DNA of 64,000 nucleotides from Bagarius yarrelli (GCA_005784505.1 VCAZ01000008.1:9728263-9792262), one strand, 5' to 3'. Shown: positions 1 to 26,005, counted from the stretch's first letter. The notes: generated by a model from the letters alone, not told the origin. Made by a program: numbers and translations.

Positions 1-1010
1 GTTATTTTGATCCGTACACAAGTATGTTTGACCTGTTCTAACCTGCACAAAAAAAAAAGAGTATAATAATACAAGCACACTGCATCTCGGGGCATGCTAA
101 AGGCATTACGGGTTTAATTCCCATCATCAGCGCTGTGATGTACGATTTAGTTTTATTTTTTTTAAAGATGAAGATGTGATTTGATGATCTGCGTGAGTTT
201 ATTCTTAGGCAGTTGTAACGCTTACAATCCGACACGTGACGCAGTCTACATGCTGTCGTTATATAAACCGCAATGCTTTAGTGTACACACTGAACTAAAT
301 CCGTGTGGGTTTTATTGGCCAGCAGTGAAACACACACCGTCAACCCTGGTGTTGCCATGACTGCGGCCTCTCTCTCTTTCTCCCCCTCCCTCTCTCTTTC
401 TCCCTCTCTTCCCACATCACACACACACGTTTACAGGGACATCATTTATAATGTATCACTATAGCAACAACATCTGTCCAGTCCTTATGTAAGTCATATT
501 CACTGTTTCTGTACCTGTTGACACAATTTTGTGTGATCAGCTTATTTAAAAAAAAAAAAAAAAAAATTACTGAGTTTTTTATGCAGTCTAATACATTCTG
601 TTGATTTGATATAAATAATTTTTGCTGGTCTAAAAACGGTTAAAATTTTAAAAAAATTCTAAAGCTTTAATGTTTTAAAGCAAACGAAAGCAAATGAAAA
701 ACGTAAGTCGCGTCATCACAAGGTTTATTAACCCCCCCCCATGTATACTCCCCCCCCATATACATACCCATCACCAGAGAGGGCGAGACCATTCACCCTT
801 TCAATCTGTATGAGAACACACTGTTTTTATTTATTAGTGAATAGTTTATCTTAACTAAAGCTGTATAATAACATGCTGAAACACACATTCATATAATAAA
901 CATAACCGAATGCCTGCACTTATTAATGTAATGTAAATGTACATAACTTTACTTTGTCACACATACGTTTTTACAGCACAGTAAAATTCTTTTATCGCAT
1001 CTCCAATCTT

Positions 1011-1205
1011 AGTAAATTGGGGGTCAGAGCACAGGGTCAGCTATGATACAGCGCCCCCGGAGCAGAAAGGGTTAAGGGTCTTGCTCAAGGACCCAACAGT
1101 GGTGTTTCTGGTCTTTAGAATAACAGCTGGCGGTGGTGGGGCTTGAATCAGGTCTTCCTGGTCTTCATATTAGCAACTCTAAGCATTTGAGCCACCACTG
1201 CCCCT
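1011..1205 (-). mobile_element. tRNA-derived SINE, minus strand
   Basis: The sequence reads inverted relative to the copy at 37097-37290. Both have the block with TCAGCTATGATACAGCGCC, a run saying 'lines of A/B box plus TTGAGCAAGACCCTTAACCC', and end at a GTGG-TGGCTCAAATGGTTAAG type 5' end (here as its complement near 1190-1203). This marks the same SINE subfamily in the opposite orientation. Confidence 0.7.
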
Positions 1206-1683
1206 TATTAACGCGTAACAGTCCGCCGATTGGCATAAATCAACTGATCGTAAGGGTTAGAATATTTCTGTTTTTAAAATGTGCATAAAACATTCATAGC
1301 AATTAAAAAAAATTTGTTTGATAGATTTATCCAAAAATATCACCTCGCTGTATAATGATTTTAGACTTAAAGCCAAACCTAAAACAGCCTGAATAACGGC
1401 ACTTGCGTGAACATTAATTTTAACGCCTGTCTTTATAGTAATAACGCTCATGTTTTTAATTTTAAATATACGTGTCACCACCGCATCAGCTCAGTAATTG
1501 CACAACTAATTTAACCCACTTGTTATTATGCATACTACATAATTTACTACATTTGAGTCATTTAAAAAAGCACGTTCTATATAGTATGAATGAAAAATTT
1601 TGTCATTGTTTTGCATATGATGAACCGTCTCTCCTGCGCACTCATGGCGTAGTAATGCATAAATCGTTTGCATACCTCAAAAT

Positions 1684-2200
1684 CTGTAGTGCTGCACAAT
1701 ATATATCGTTTTAGCATCGAAATCGCAGTGTGTGTATGTGCAATAGTGACATTCCCGGATGTGTAATGTGAAGTGGGGGTTATATTCGACTTATGACCAT
1801 AGTTCAGAACACATGTGGATCCATTTATGCATTCGTTGTGAAGTTTACTAATAGAGTGGAAGTTCATCATTTGTATGTTGTTTTGAGGTTTAAAGAAAGG
1901 CACAAGAAAACAATCACTTTTGTAGCTTTCACAAAGATCATTGAAATTTCTACTCAATTTCTACGATGAAGACTTAACCATGTGATTTTACATTTAATTC
2001 TCCAAATTCTGAATCTCCAGAAAAAACATAAAGCGCTATTTAGTTTTTTTATTTACATCTTTGTTCTCCCTTACAAAGTCACTTTATTTATATATTTAAA
2101 AAAATGAAATAATTATGATGCTATATATAGATATAGATATGGCGGTATAGCCCTACTGTTTGATTTTAAGGGCAGAACCCTTGTGTCAATAAGAAACCCG
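1684..2200. mobile_element. hAT-like nonautonomous element remnant
   Basis: The stretch beginning GTGCTGCACAATATATATCG with 'CATCGAAATCGCAGTGTG' and 'GCAATAGTGACATTC' resembles the terminal region of common fish hAT nonautonomous elements. I could not define the right end or a target-site duplication. The call rests on remembered family appearance only. Confidence 0.3.
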
Positions 2201-3190
2201 GAGAGACCGGTGAGGCACAGTTTGTGTCATTGTAGCGTCGGAGCGCTAAATTACCGTTAACAGTGCTTCCTCACCCATGTTTAAATTTGCTATCACGAGC
2301 AGTTGAATAATTAAAATGGTTTAATTATATTTGTTAATCCAAATAAATAAAAGGTTGATTTAATTTGCGCAGGTGGCATTCTCAGTCTATTAAAACGGTG
2401 GTTCTGTGTGCGTGTGTGTGGCAGAGTCTTGCTTGCTTTAATTTAATATGTTTATCAAGTGTCTTGTTTAAATAGCGGGCACGTTTCCTGTTATAAAAGA
2501 GAGAGAGAAAAATGTAAATGGATTGCAGTAGGACCAGGAAAGCATTACAAAGCAGAGCGGAGGCATTCAGTGATCATGACCTGTGCCATAGTAATCATGA
2601 CTCACATTATAAAGGTTCGGGCCTCTATTAGACACCGGGAAACATTTATCCAAAGCTTTATGGGAACCATGAACACTGTTTATTCACTCGGTTGGTGTAA
2701 CGATATAGTGAAGAGCCTTGTTTAATGTTTAAGTCCTATAGGATTCCATCCATTGGATTCTGTTGCATTCTTTTGAACGTAAAGGACTCGAGCATATGAA
2801 CGCTTTACATTTATTTCTTTTAGAAAGCTTAATTCAAAGCTGGGCAACTAGACCGACTCAGGATTTAGCAGTATAGCAGGCGAATAGTGTGAAATCTAGT
2901 CCATCTGTAAAGAAGGATCACTCACCCATTTTACCCCCTATTCATTTTTTACCTGCTGCAAAACCTTTTTGCGGAAATTAGAGAGGACGCCCAGTGTATC
3001 CTCCGAGCAGTCTGTTCTGTTCTGATGTCATTTGCTACACTATTATGGCGTGTTTCCCAGACATAATTAAATAGGGCTGCTGATTTGTGTGCTGGTTACT
3101 TATTATTACTGATTTATAATTTTACCCTGCCTCATCTCAAATGCCGTTTCTCTTTTTGATCCGTCGCAGTCTCAGGCCTCACCATACTCA

Positions 3191-15412
<12,222 letters not shown>

Positions 15413-16865
15413 TCCCCTTTCTTCCCTCCTTTTACTTTGGCAACATTTCAAATTTATCTCTCTTTTTCTCCTCCCATTCATCTATTAATTCTCAACTCCT
15501 AACATATTACAATATTATTATTATTATTATTATTATTACTGTACAAGATATAGTTATGAAGATGCTGTACACACTCATTCTAGAACCCTTGGTTTAATTC
15601 TTTGTGTCTTGTCCTTTTTATTTGTCCATGCACACCTTTTTTCCTTACATACAGGCCCCATATTCTACTTAGATGTCCTGTTATATCGATTGGCAACCCT
15701 TTAAATAAAAAAATGTTTGCATATACAAGCACAATATGACCTCAAACTGACACGCAGATACAAACTCGACATGTGACTGCAGAGTGTGTAGAAGGCCTAG
15801 TAGCATGGAGTAGTGTCTGGAAGTATTTATGGAAGGCCAATATTTGTGATGTCACTGTGTATTTATACCATGTTGGGGGTTTAGCAGTTCTTGGGGTTAG
15901 GTGTGCAGGTACTCTTTTAATAATGAAGATATGTTTCGTATGTTTGCTTTCTTCCTCCTTTCTGTATCGTCTCTTATTTTACCTCATTGTTCAGTTTACG
16001 TTTCATATTCCCTCCCTTATAAAGTTAGGGCTGTAATGTTTTTTGTTTTTTTTGTTTATTTTTCCTCTGCAAAGCAGGTCATTAAAATACATTTTTTAAT
16101 CAACATCCTTTTTCCTGTGTTCCAGTTTATTGCACATTTCTGCTTGCCCAACCTGTAAAGTACTAATGATCACATTTACTGTCTAAAATGTCACTGCTGT
16201 AGCTCCCTCTTCAGAACTTATTCTATAGTGTGACTTTGAATTCCCGGCTGTTGGATGCATGATTCTTTGCTCCTCCTTTTTTTTTTTTTCTTTTCTAGTT
16301 TTTTTTTCCTCAGCAAGTAATTTGGCTGGATCAGCTTTTACATAGAATAGAAATTCTGTTATTTGCAAACAAGTTTTTTTTTTTTTTTTCGGCTATAAGA
16401 AAACTGAATTTGTGGGCTTTGATAAAACTCTTTAATTTTGTCTTGAAACTTTATGATGAGGCAGTTTAAGAGCCTATCCCTGTTGTCCTTTAACCTAGAA
16501 TACTTATTATTTGAAGAACCCTCTAGTCTAGAATGAAAGTACGTTCGCCTTCTTTTCTTTAATTCTTCTATATCTCCACTATGTTCTATGCATCCCTCGT
16601 ATTCTATTATGATTTCTTTTAAACCAATGTAAGCACCAAGTATTGTGCTGTTACATTTGTTCCCTGGTTCTAATGATAAATGTATAAAGCTAAAAAAATT
16701 TTTTTTTTAGTCCCATCGCCGTCCGATATATCTTATGTTTGAGGAGTAGTACGATGTACCTAAGTGCTGCCTCTGTCTGGTGTGGTGAGTCGGGAGTATT
16801 GGTAAACGTCTTGGTTTGGCTGAATAGCTGATATTTCACACATCATCTTGTTAAAATGTTATATA

Positions 16866-16897
<32 letters not shown>

Positions 16898-17890
16898 TTT
16901 TTGTTTTCTTGAAAAGTATTGGCATGGTAAAAGTGTATAAGGAAAAGTTGCATGTGACCCACGTTCGTAATAAAAGAAATAAATCGAGTACACATCTGAA
17001 CAGAAGTAGAACAGCCCTTGTGTATTCTGACCAGCATAGATTTTTAACTACTGCTGTAAGTTGGGGTTCGTTTTCTGGGCATACCTGTGTTTGGAGAAAA
17101 GTTTGGATAACTAAATAGAGCTTATAAATGTACAAGTGTATAGGGCAACTGGTGTGTGTGCATTATCTCTACTGTATGTATATTTTTTTTTTTTTGTGTG
17201 TGTGTGCGTGAGATAAAGGCATTTCTTATTTTCTCTCTCTCTTTGTGGGGGTGATACCAGGTTGTTTAAACCGTGTTAATTATATACACTCATGCATATG
17301 CATTCAAGTGTGTGTATGTTTATTCAAATGAAGTACTTGCAGTGAAAAATCATTTAACAGCTATTGTCTCTCTATGGTTTATTTTACTTGTTTTTTTTGG
17401 GGTGGGGGGTGGGAGGGATGTTTTGTTACTGACATTTTAGCCTGAACACATCCTCATTTGCCGCTTGGAAAGCCTGCGCATTGGCAGTCACGCATCAGGC
17501 TCCGAGTGCTTATGTTATCCTTTATACTTCTAAAACATTTAGCTGTCTATGGATGTGGTCATTATCATATGTACCCATGTTTAACGAGTAAATAATACTA
17601 CCCGTTCCGTATTCCTGGAATACTTTAAAAGATTGTACTCCACTTCCGACCGCACTAAGGTACCCGGAGTGGTTACAGCGTGATAGCATATGGTTTAATA
17701 CTGAGCCTGATATACACTCATGTATGTATATTGGTATGTATCTAAGTACGTCTACCCCAACTTACATTCCCAGAAATGATTGTTGCCATTTTTACGTTCA
17801 TGGGAGCAATGTACATGCAGAGAAGTGTCTTATTATAATAAAATATACAGAGAAAAAGAATTAAATAAAAATCTTTTCGTTTTAATTCAA
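15413..17890 (+). other. prrc2a 3'UTR
   Basis: This is non-coding, T-rich sequence with many T-runs, for example 16880-16902. It ends with two AATAAA hexamers (17837 and 17864). No further PRRC2A coding exon is seen here or before csnk2b. Confidence 0.7.
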
Positions 17891-18057
17891 CTCCTGTGAT
17901 GTGTCGAATTCTTTTGTATGAATTAATGTCTAAAATCTTTTCAACTTTGTTATAATTAACATTAATTTTAATTGAATTATATAATAGGATTTTTCTTTTT
18001 TTTTTGTCTTTTAAATTACTACTGTTGAGTTATAATAAACTTCAAAATTTTTAGATC

Positions 18058-18232
18058 AGAGCTCAGCAGACTGTCCTGGAGGGCCTGGTCTTCTGCAGAG
18101 TTTAGCTCCAACCTTAATACATCCTGCCTCTAAGCTAGTTACAAGTAAACTTAGCAAGACTTTGATAAGCTAGTTCAGGTGTTTGATCAGGGTTTAGACT
18201 AAACTCTGCAGGACCAAGTTAGGTGATCCCTG
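18058..18232. mobile_element. Palindromic MITE, copy 1
   Basis: The left arm has CTGTCCTGGAGGGC and CAGAGTTTAGCTCCAACC; the right arm has the complement (AAACTCTGCAGGACC). The same element is at 22711-22892. It belongs to the very common fish 'GTCCTGGAGGGCC' nonautonomous DNA element, which I believe is hAT-like. Confidence 0.65.
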
Positions 18233-18598
18233 TTTCAGCTAGAACTGAGGTAGATGTGCAGATGTGCTTGTGCAGTTGCCCTTAGGCATGTGTGGTCTTT
18301 CAGTAATTCAGAACCCACACAAACAGCCAGTGTAAAGCAATGTTTTGGGATAAATGAATAAATGATTTTTCTTATTTTGGAAAATCACCAAGATGGTAAT
18401 GGTGAAACGAAACAATATGACTGGAAGTTTATAGGCACCTGACCACCATCTTATTTTAGATCTTATCCCTCTTTTTACCCTTATAAGCTCCACTTTTCTG
18501 TATTTATAATTGTAGTTTAAGACATTAAAATGTTCAGTAGGGTTTTTTTTCTTAGTATTTGTTTTTATCCCTGGGATAATTTAATTAAGAGATGTTAA

Positions 18599-18800
18599 CC
18601 AATGAAATCTTGGGGGGGGGGGGATAATATCTATCTACTAATATATAGCTAATCTAATATATATAATATAATAATAATAATATACCAATGAAACCAAAAA
18701 CCACCAAAAACCAATGAAATCTGGGGGGGGGGGGGGGGAGGGAAAATAAGATCTATCTACTAAATAATATATAGTTAATCTAATATATATATATATTATA
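18599..18800. repeat. Direct duplication of about 110 bp with long G-runs
   Basis: Two copies start with ACCAATGAAATCT followed by 11-15 G, then ATCTATCTACTAA, ATATATAG and TAATCTAATATATATA. The spacing is about 112 bp. Confidence 0.7.
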
Positions 18801-19019
18801 CTCTAAATTTATGAGAATCAAAATCAATGGAATGTAAACTCCATCTTTAAAATCTTTTGTAGGAGTTTTTTAGATGTAACCAAAATTAAATTAACCTGAT
18901 TTTTAATGGCTTTATTTAATATGGGTATTCTATAATATTAAAAAATATACTATATGATAATATTGAAATGCCCTCCATCTCTGTCGAAATTGCCGCCTTT
19001 AATTTTGTATAACTACAGT

Positions 19020-19140
19020 ACGTTTCCTGGGTCGACGTAAGGCGCGTTGTGCGTCAAATTCCGCGTCATCACGTTGCGTAAGACGTCACACGCTAATCAG
19101 AGATTGCTTGTGTTGCTGCAGTTGAGTACGGAACCGGGAG
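19020..19140 (+). promoter_or_regulatory. csnk2b promoter and non-coding exon 1
   Basis: This is a CpG-rich island in an AT-rich background, with a CRE-like GACGTCAC at 19082-19089. A plausible non-coding exon ends ACCGGGAG at 19140, followed by donor GTGAG at 19141. Mammalian CSNK2B also starts with a non-coding exon. The start point itself is not fixed. Confidence 0.55.
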
Positions 19141-19567
19141 GTGAGACTCAGAGAGACGCTTTTATATCGACCACCACAAACTTTATATAAATTGTATGTA
19201 ATGGTGTTTAAAGTTAATAATGTGTATTTTGAGGTGTATTTTAAATGCGAATCTGGTTGTATAGGTGTCCCGTGTGTGAGGCTTGTGTTTGTCGTTATTC
19301 TTGCGGCCTAGCGGGAGCTGTGTAACCGTACGCCATGTTGATTTTATGTAGTCAGCTAGACAGATATATGACTGAAAAATATTTAAAAATTAAAAGAATA
19401 AGATTAATGTTTTGTAAATGGATGTTTTAATGTATTTTTAATCTCGCTGTTTATTTTAAAACAAGCTAGCTAATAATGCTAATAGCTGTATTTAGCGCTG
19501 ATGCTAATTTACCATTGAGTGAATTGGATGAAAGGGTGAATACACACGAGCTTAAATCCGTACACAC

Positions 19568-19569
<2 letters not shown>

Positions 19570-19644
<75 letters not shown>
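19570..19644 (+). repeat. (GT)n microsatellite in csnk2b intron 1
   Basis: A pure GT run of more than 35 units between the non-coding first exon and the ATG exon. Confidence 0.9.
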
Positions 19645-19646
<2 letters not shown>

Positions 19647-19842
19647 AGTGCACTATTCTGTGTTATTGCATCGTTTGGCAGAATCCCAAATTTGCTTCTG
19701 TAAGTGCACTATATAGGGTATGAATAACTGCCCCCAGGTCAATGTATAGCACTAAAATCCCTTCACATGGGGTATCTTGATTATTTCTGTTTCATAAATT
19801 ACTCAGATATCCTCTCCTTCCCCCCAAACTAGTTTCCCCAAA

Positions 19843-20130
19843 ATGAGCAGTTCAGAGGAAGTTTCGTGGATTTCTTGGTTTTGTGGTCTACGTGGGAATG
19901 AGTTCTTCTGTGAGGTTGGTATTGTGTTTTCTCGTCCTGTTCCTGTGTCACTATTAACACACACACACACACACCCCCATGAGTTCACACTCCTGTCCTT
20001 GTTCTGTTCAGGTGGATGAAGATTACATACAGGATAAATTCAATCTCACCGGACTCAATGAGCAGGTTCCTCATTACAGACAAGCGCTGGATATGATTCT
20101 GGATCTGGAGCCGGGTCAGTCTCTCTCCCT

Positions 20131-20182
<52 letters not shown>

Positions 20183-23100
20183 CCCCCCCAAAAAAAATAC
20201 CCCCACCCCTGACTGGTTATGTAAAATGTGACACTCTAATATGTATCAGGTTTTAATACATAGGTTATAATTATGAACGATCAAAAATAAAGGAGGACAA
20301 GCGGCAAATATTTAAACGGGATGAAGGTGGGATATAATGGCAAAATTTGGGGGAATCCCTAGAAGAACAGGGTGATTGACTTGTCAGCGAGGCATCATTA
20401 AGCTTTCATACATACTTATTTCACATCTTATAGTAGACCTTTTTGTTTCTGCTTCAGCTGAGAAATTTGGACGAGAGAACGGTAAGAAATGAAAGAAATT
20501 GGATGTTTACAGCTGCCATGATGTGACGGTTAGAGTTACAAAGCTGACAAGATTAGACAAATTTGTCAAGAACGTCAAAAATAAAAAATCGTCTACAAAT
20601 ATTTTTGTTGCCAAATTGTTTGATCTTATTAGACGTAATGTAAGACCTGCAATAGCGCAGTTTAACCACTGTGGCGCTGCAGAGCAAGATTGTCCTTCAA
20701 TAGTAGGAGACGGGGAACCTATAAGAACGTGTTGGTGTGAACAAAGCACGAAACCATGATGAGCTTTGAATTTATCTGGAAATTTTTAAGGGTTTAATTA
20801 AAAAAGTAATGAATTATATGTTTGTATTATTAGATTTAAAACAATAGATACTACAGTTATACTTAAGTTATACAAAATGTGCCCATAAACAGGTTAACCT
20901 GCCATGCAGTTACACTGAGCGGTGATTAATTCCCTATCTAGTCTTGTGATTATTTATGCTTTGATTGGTGCCTCAGCGGATCTTTGCAAGCGGTTCATCT
21001 AATAAATTAAAGTAAATGACCGAAATGCTAAAGAAAACCGAGAGGCGCAGCAGCGTTAGATGTTTGTTGTTAGGTTAATTGACAGGACAAAGTAGAAACG
21101 CTACTCGGTACGGAACGCTACTCACACCGGCAAAAAAAAAAAACAGCTCCTTGGTATCAAGGTTGTTACTCCAAACACTGACAAAACAGTTATAAGCATT
21201 TTATGCTTTTGTACACTTTCATTTGTCCTTTAGTGTAAAAGAATGTCTGGAGAACAAGATAGTTGCTTACATCTACAAAAAATGTATGATGTAAGGAAAA
21301 GTTCTCACGTGTTTGGTCATTTTCTGTTTGTATCTTATTGTATTGTTTAAACTGCTACAATACAAACTTTTTTTTATTTTATTTTTTTACCTCCAGTCCG
21401 CTGTCAGGATTTCTTGCATCATCTAAGTCACATGATTTTAAACAAGCTATAATCACTGATTGATTCATCAAAATAATTTCGTTGCAGTCTAAATGGCTGG
21501 TAATAAAGAAACAGACAGAGATAAAGAGACAAACTCTTACCACTCACATCCCACTTTACTAAAACTCTAGTCACACTTTCTCTAGGGAAATGATGAAAAT
21601 GATGGATGTGGATAAACAGTTTTCAGTCTTGAACGCTAATCGAATAGCAGTTCCAGGAATATTGGGCTTCAGCAGAAGAAATGCAGAAGGACTGCGTACT
21701 CCGTTGCAGTTTTTCTCGTTCTCTGGTTCAGTCTGTAGGTATTTGAGGATTTAATGAGTGTTGTCTACTATAGGCGGTGGTGCTCAGACTGGATAAAAAT
21801 TAGATAAACACAGGTCACCAAAATGGTAACATTTTCTCTCACCATGTTCTTTTAGACGAGGAGCTGGAAGACAACCCGAATCAGAGTGACCTGATCGAAC
21901 AGGCGGCTGAGATGCTGTACGGCCTGATTCATGCTCGCTACATCCTCACCAACCGTGGCATCGCTCAGATGGTACAGCTCCTCATTCACAGATTGCAATC
22001 AACTGTTCTGCTCTACAAGGCTTTGTAGAGCGATCGTTAGAATCCCAGTTACTTTAAGGCTCAGGGGAACTGTTAGTGCATTGGTCATGGGTTTAGTCCC
22101 CAGCGGTGGCCCTTTCACTGGGGAATGATGTCTGCTAAAAGCAATTGCAGAAATGTAAATGTGATGAATTTTTGCTCATTCTGCTTTTTCTGCTGTAGCT
22201 GGAGAAATATCAGCAGGGGGACTTTGGCTATTGCCCTCGTGTTTACTGTGAGAACCAGCCTATGCTGCCAATTGGTGAGTTTCTTAGTTAAACAAGCTGC
22301 AGCTCGCAAATCGATTCCCTTTTTAATTTCTCTTGTCCCCATTATGTAACATTCTGTGTAACGGGTTGAGGAGAGAAATATTTTTTGTTGTCTTTTGCTC
22401 TTTGATTTAAATCTGATTTGTTTATTCTAGCGAATATTCTTGTGTGTCTTTAGGGTTGTCCGATATCCCAGGTGAGGCCATGGTGAAGCTCTACTGTCCT
22501 AAATGTATGGACGTCTACACGCCGAAGTCGTCCCGGCATCACCACACCGATGGCGCATACTTTGGAACCGGGTTCCCTCACATGCTCTTCATGGTGCACC
22601 CTGAGTACCGGCCAAAAAGGCCTGCCAACCAGTTTGTGCCCAGGTTAGTCTCTTTTGCTGCTTTTTTAAAAATCTACAATTCAGTTCAATTTTTCTGAAT
22701 TGTTAAGACAGAGGTGTCCAAAGTCTGTCCTAGAGGGCCGGTGTCCTGCGGAGTTTAGCTCCAACCTTAATCAAACATCTGAACCAACTCATTAAGATCT
22801 TTCTAGGTATACATAAAACTCACAGGTAAGTTTGTTGAGGCAAGTTGGAGCCAAACTCTGCAGCCCTCCAGGACTGAGATTGCCCATCCCTGTGTTATGG
22901 GGTGTTCTTTGCTTTAAAAAGTGAAAAGGAGCAAAAACTTTCCACAAAGTTTATAATCTGTTTATAAAAACTCTAAACTCCACAAGGAAGTAGATATAAG
23001 GAAAAAAATTGAGTCGTTCAACAGACTTTACTCCTAAGTTAATTTTTAATCGCAGAAATTTACTTTTACTTCTCTATATTTGACGGCGTGACTCTTTGCG

Positions 23101-23950
23101 TTACTATTAAATGTTAATGATGTAAATGTAGTTTTAATAATTAGTGTCCATCATGTTGTGTATAATGAGATGTCGAGTCTCGCGATAGACTGCAGTCGTC
23201 TGAAGTTCTTACGTGAAACCCGCTCATTTATTTAAAGCGCCTTCAGTTCAGAAAATAACGACTGAAGAGGGAGAAGAAGTGAGAATATCAGTAGAGACAG
23301 AAACACACATGACCTCAACATTCAATCCGTTTATACACTCCAATGGAGAAAAACCAACAGTTCCATAATGTGACGTCTTCAATGTGACCAAAACAAGTGC
23401 TGATATCAGTGTAGAGGACCTCCAGCTCCAACCTGAGGAAACATCTTACAGTAAAGTTTCATAATAATGACTATTAGAGAGATTCTGTAACTATGGACAC
23501 TTTAATCTTACTGTAAGTTACTATCACATCTCACACACTCACTTCTTTACCCTCTTTTATTTATCTGTATTTTATGTAGCTGTGATTGTTAGTATTTTTT
23601 TCTGGATTCAGGATTTTCCCATCATTTAATCAGATTCAAAGTAACTAAAAACTCGCAACTGGAGAAATCTCATCATTCCAGATTTTATTACTCTTTTACT
23701 CCTGTCACTTTAAACATTAATACTATTATTCTTAGTCAAGTCAGTGTTTTTGTAAGTTGTTGTACTTGTGCTTAAGTAATTTTTTTTGGCTACTCTACCG
23801 CACTGATGATTTTTTTTCCCTCATCTAAAAGACCTTGTTTTCCTTTCTGTCTATTTCAGGCTCTATGGTTTTAAGATCCACCCGATGGCGTACCAGCTGC
23901 AGCTGCAGGCAGCCTCCAGCTTCAAGAGTCCCGTCAAGGCCATCCGCTAA
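19843..23950 (+). CDS. csnk2b: Casein kinase II subunit beta
   Basis: Regulatory subunit of the CK2 tetramer; it dimerises through a zinc finger and docks the catalytic alpha subunits in nucleus and cytoplasm. Coding exons: 19843-19914, 20012-20114, 21856-21971, 22199-22274, 22454-22643, 23860-23950. They give exactly 648 nt, 215 aa, the same length as human CSNK2B. The start [15 protein letters not shown] carries the autophosphorylation serines. The acidic loop is DLEPDEELEDN. The four zinc cysteines are in [10 protein letters not shown] and YCPKCMDVY. The C-terminus is [14 protein letters not shown] ending AIR. Every intron obeys GT-AG and the phases agree. It lies in tandem behind prrc2a, as in the human MHC class III region. 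Confidence 0.98.
20121..20180 (+). repeat. Polypyrimidine (CT)n tract in csnk2b intron
   Basis: A CT run with a terminal C-run starts only a few bases after the donor of the exon ending at 20114. Confidence 0.85.
22711..22892. mobile_element. Palindromic MITE, copy 2, in csnk2b intron
   Basis: The left end is GTGTCCAAAGTCTGTCC...GGCCGGTGTCC and the right end CTGCAGCCCTCCAGGACTG. CGGAGTTTAGCTCCAACC pairs with GTTGGAGCCAAACTCTG. It is the same family as 18058-18232. Confidence 0.75.
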
Positions 23951-24420
23951 ATCATAGAAAGAAGGGAAGGGAAGAGGAGGCTGGAGAGACGAGGGAAGGA
24001 GAGCATCCGTATCCATCTTTACATCTCCTCGCTCTTCGCCGAGAAATCACTTTGTTTTATCTTCGGTTTGTTTAAAAGAACTGTTTCAGTATCGAAAGTC
24101 TGAATTATAGAATACACACATTTTGGATAATCTACAAACGTTTCCTCCTCACACACACACACACACACTCGCACAGCACGGGACGCCAGACGCTCTTCTG
24201 TGTTTTCCTTGTTGAATTAAAAAAATCCCTCGTTTAAAGTTAACGTATCAACAGAATTTAGCTTATTTTGACAGGTGTGTGTGGTCATGTGGTAACAGCT
24301 CTGGAATAGTTTAGTCTGTCCCACACACACACACACACACACTACAGCTACGATTCTTAGTCAACTCCTTATAGAAAAAGCAGAGACTGTTAAAGGAATA
24401 AAACTAATCAGTATAATTGG
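23951..24420 (+). other. csnk2b 3'UTR
   Basis: Non-coding sequence with short CA runs. It ends near AATAAA at 24397-24402, and another AATAAA lies near 24745. Confidence 0.65.
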
Positions 24421-24823
24421 TGTTGGTCTTATTGGACTTTACTGAATCTGGTAGAAATGACAGGTCTTGTGCGTCCAGCGTGTCCCCTGTTATTATTTAT
24501 TTGACCGTCTACATTTTTTTTCAGAAATGTGTTTTAGTTTCCTTTTCCCTGTTCTTAACTGTGCAGCTTCTGATTTCATAGAATGGCATGTGACTGACGG
24601 CAGGATCAAGATTCACTGAATGCAATGAAGATGATTACTATTATTATAATCGTTGTTGTTGTTAGTGATTTTGTGTTTATTTTTTTTTGCTTTGTTTTTT
24701 TTCTCTCCATATTAAAGCAGTCTAAAAACCAGGGTTCAGAATTCAATAAACTTTTTTTTCCTATAATTTGTCTGTTTGTATTTTTTGAAACTTACAAATG
24801 TATAGTTTTATTTATTTTTAATA

Positions 24824-24878
24824 TCTATCTATCTATCTATCCCTCCACCAATCCATCTATCTATCTATACCTCCATCA

Positions 24879-24929
<51 letters not shown>

Positions 24930-25166
24930 CCTCCACCAATCCATCTATCTATCCATACCTTCACCAATCTATCTATCTATCTATCCCTCATATCCCAATC
25001 TATCTATATCTATCCATCTATCTATCTATCTATCCCTCCACCTATCCATCTATCTATCTATATCCCTCCACCTATCTATCTATCTATCCCTCCACCAATC
25101 CATCTATCTATCCCTATCTATCTATCCATCTATCTATCCATACCTCCACCAATCCATCTATCTACA
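24824..25166. repeat. (TCTA)n tetranucleotide array with CCTCCACCAATC interruptions
   Basis: Repeated ATCT units are broken at intervals by CCTCCACCAATCCATC. The long open frame across it is a by-product of the repeat and is not a gene. Confidence 0.9.
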
Positions 25167-26005
25167 GTTAAGAAAAGTTAGCAGAGCTTGCTTAAAATAG
25201 ATTAATCTTAGGAGCTAAATGGCTAGTATTAGCTTTGTGCTTGTTAATTAACTAATTCAATAATTATACTGGCTATAATTCCAAGGTAAATCAATTATTT
25301 TATCTGGATGACACTTTCTGTGGTGATTTTTTTTTTTTTAGTTTCATCGTCTTTATGAAACACAGGACACAAAAAAAGCCTGTTAACCTGCTAATGTGCT
25401 AGTTAGCATGTTCATAGCAACCGACTCTCACGCGGGGTGCGTTCACTTCACCTCGGAGTCTATTCTTAATTACCTCCATATTTACTCCAGTTTACCCTAA
25501 AATTAATAGCAAATATTTAATAAAGCTATTAAAGACTGATTTTTACTTATTATATATGACGACTTTATTTCAGTTGGGTTTTTTTTGTCAAACCCCGCAT
25601 ATAAAACGCAGAATGTATTTTTTACTGCATGTTTAAAGAAGATTTGGGGCTTTTTGATCTTTTATTAAAATAAACCCGACATTAATGATCATCATAATGA
25701 TAAAATAATGAGTTTCTGCTTTAACAATCTTTTCCTGTTGATTTATTAAGCTACCAGGGGTAAAAATGGGAAGAGCAGTTCGACTTTATTCAGCAGTTTC
25801 ACAGAGAAATACACTTTATATCAAAACAATTAATGAAAGAAATGTGGAGAAGTGAAAATTTGTAGTGAATTGATGAGAAAAAAAACAGCAGGAATTCAGC
25901 AGGTGATATTAATTAAACAGAAACAGTTTTCTACAGTAAAACAGTCTCAGGAACCTCCAGAAGTTTATTCAGCCTTCAGACTACAGCACATACAACCAAA
26001 GCAAA

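Larger units (their letters stand above)
1..3169. other. Upstream flank or first intron of prrc2a
   Basis: No coding exon can be recognised here. The stretch is AT-rich with A-runs near 549-566 and 50-58 and short C-runs near 724-732. It holds a minus-strand SINE (about 1011-1205) and hAT-like remnant sequence (about 1684-2200). The 5' non-coding first exon of prrc2a may lie here or left of the window. I could not fix it because no CpG-rich promoter stands out. Confidence 0.5.
17891..19080. other. prrc2a-csnk2b intergenic spacer
   Basis: The spacer carries a palindromic MITE (18058-18232), two G-runs inside a local duplication (18599-18800) and AT-rich sequence. No gene is seen. Confidence 0.6.

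Noticed and set aside
24625..25200. 191-residue open frame with repeated Tyr-Leu-Ser-Ile motifs
   Set aside because: It is a translation of the TCTA tetranucleotide array downstream of csnk2b, with no family match or splice context.
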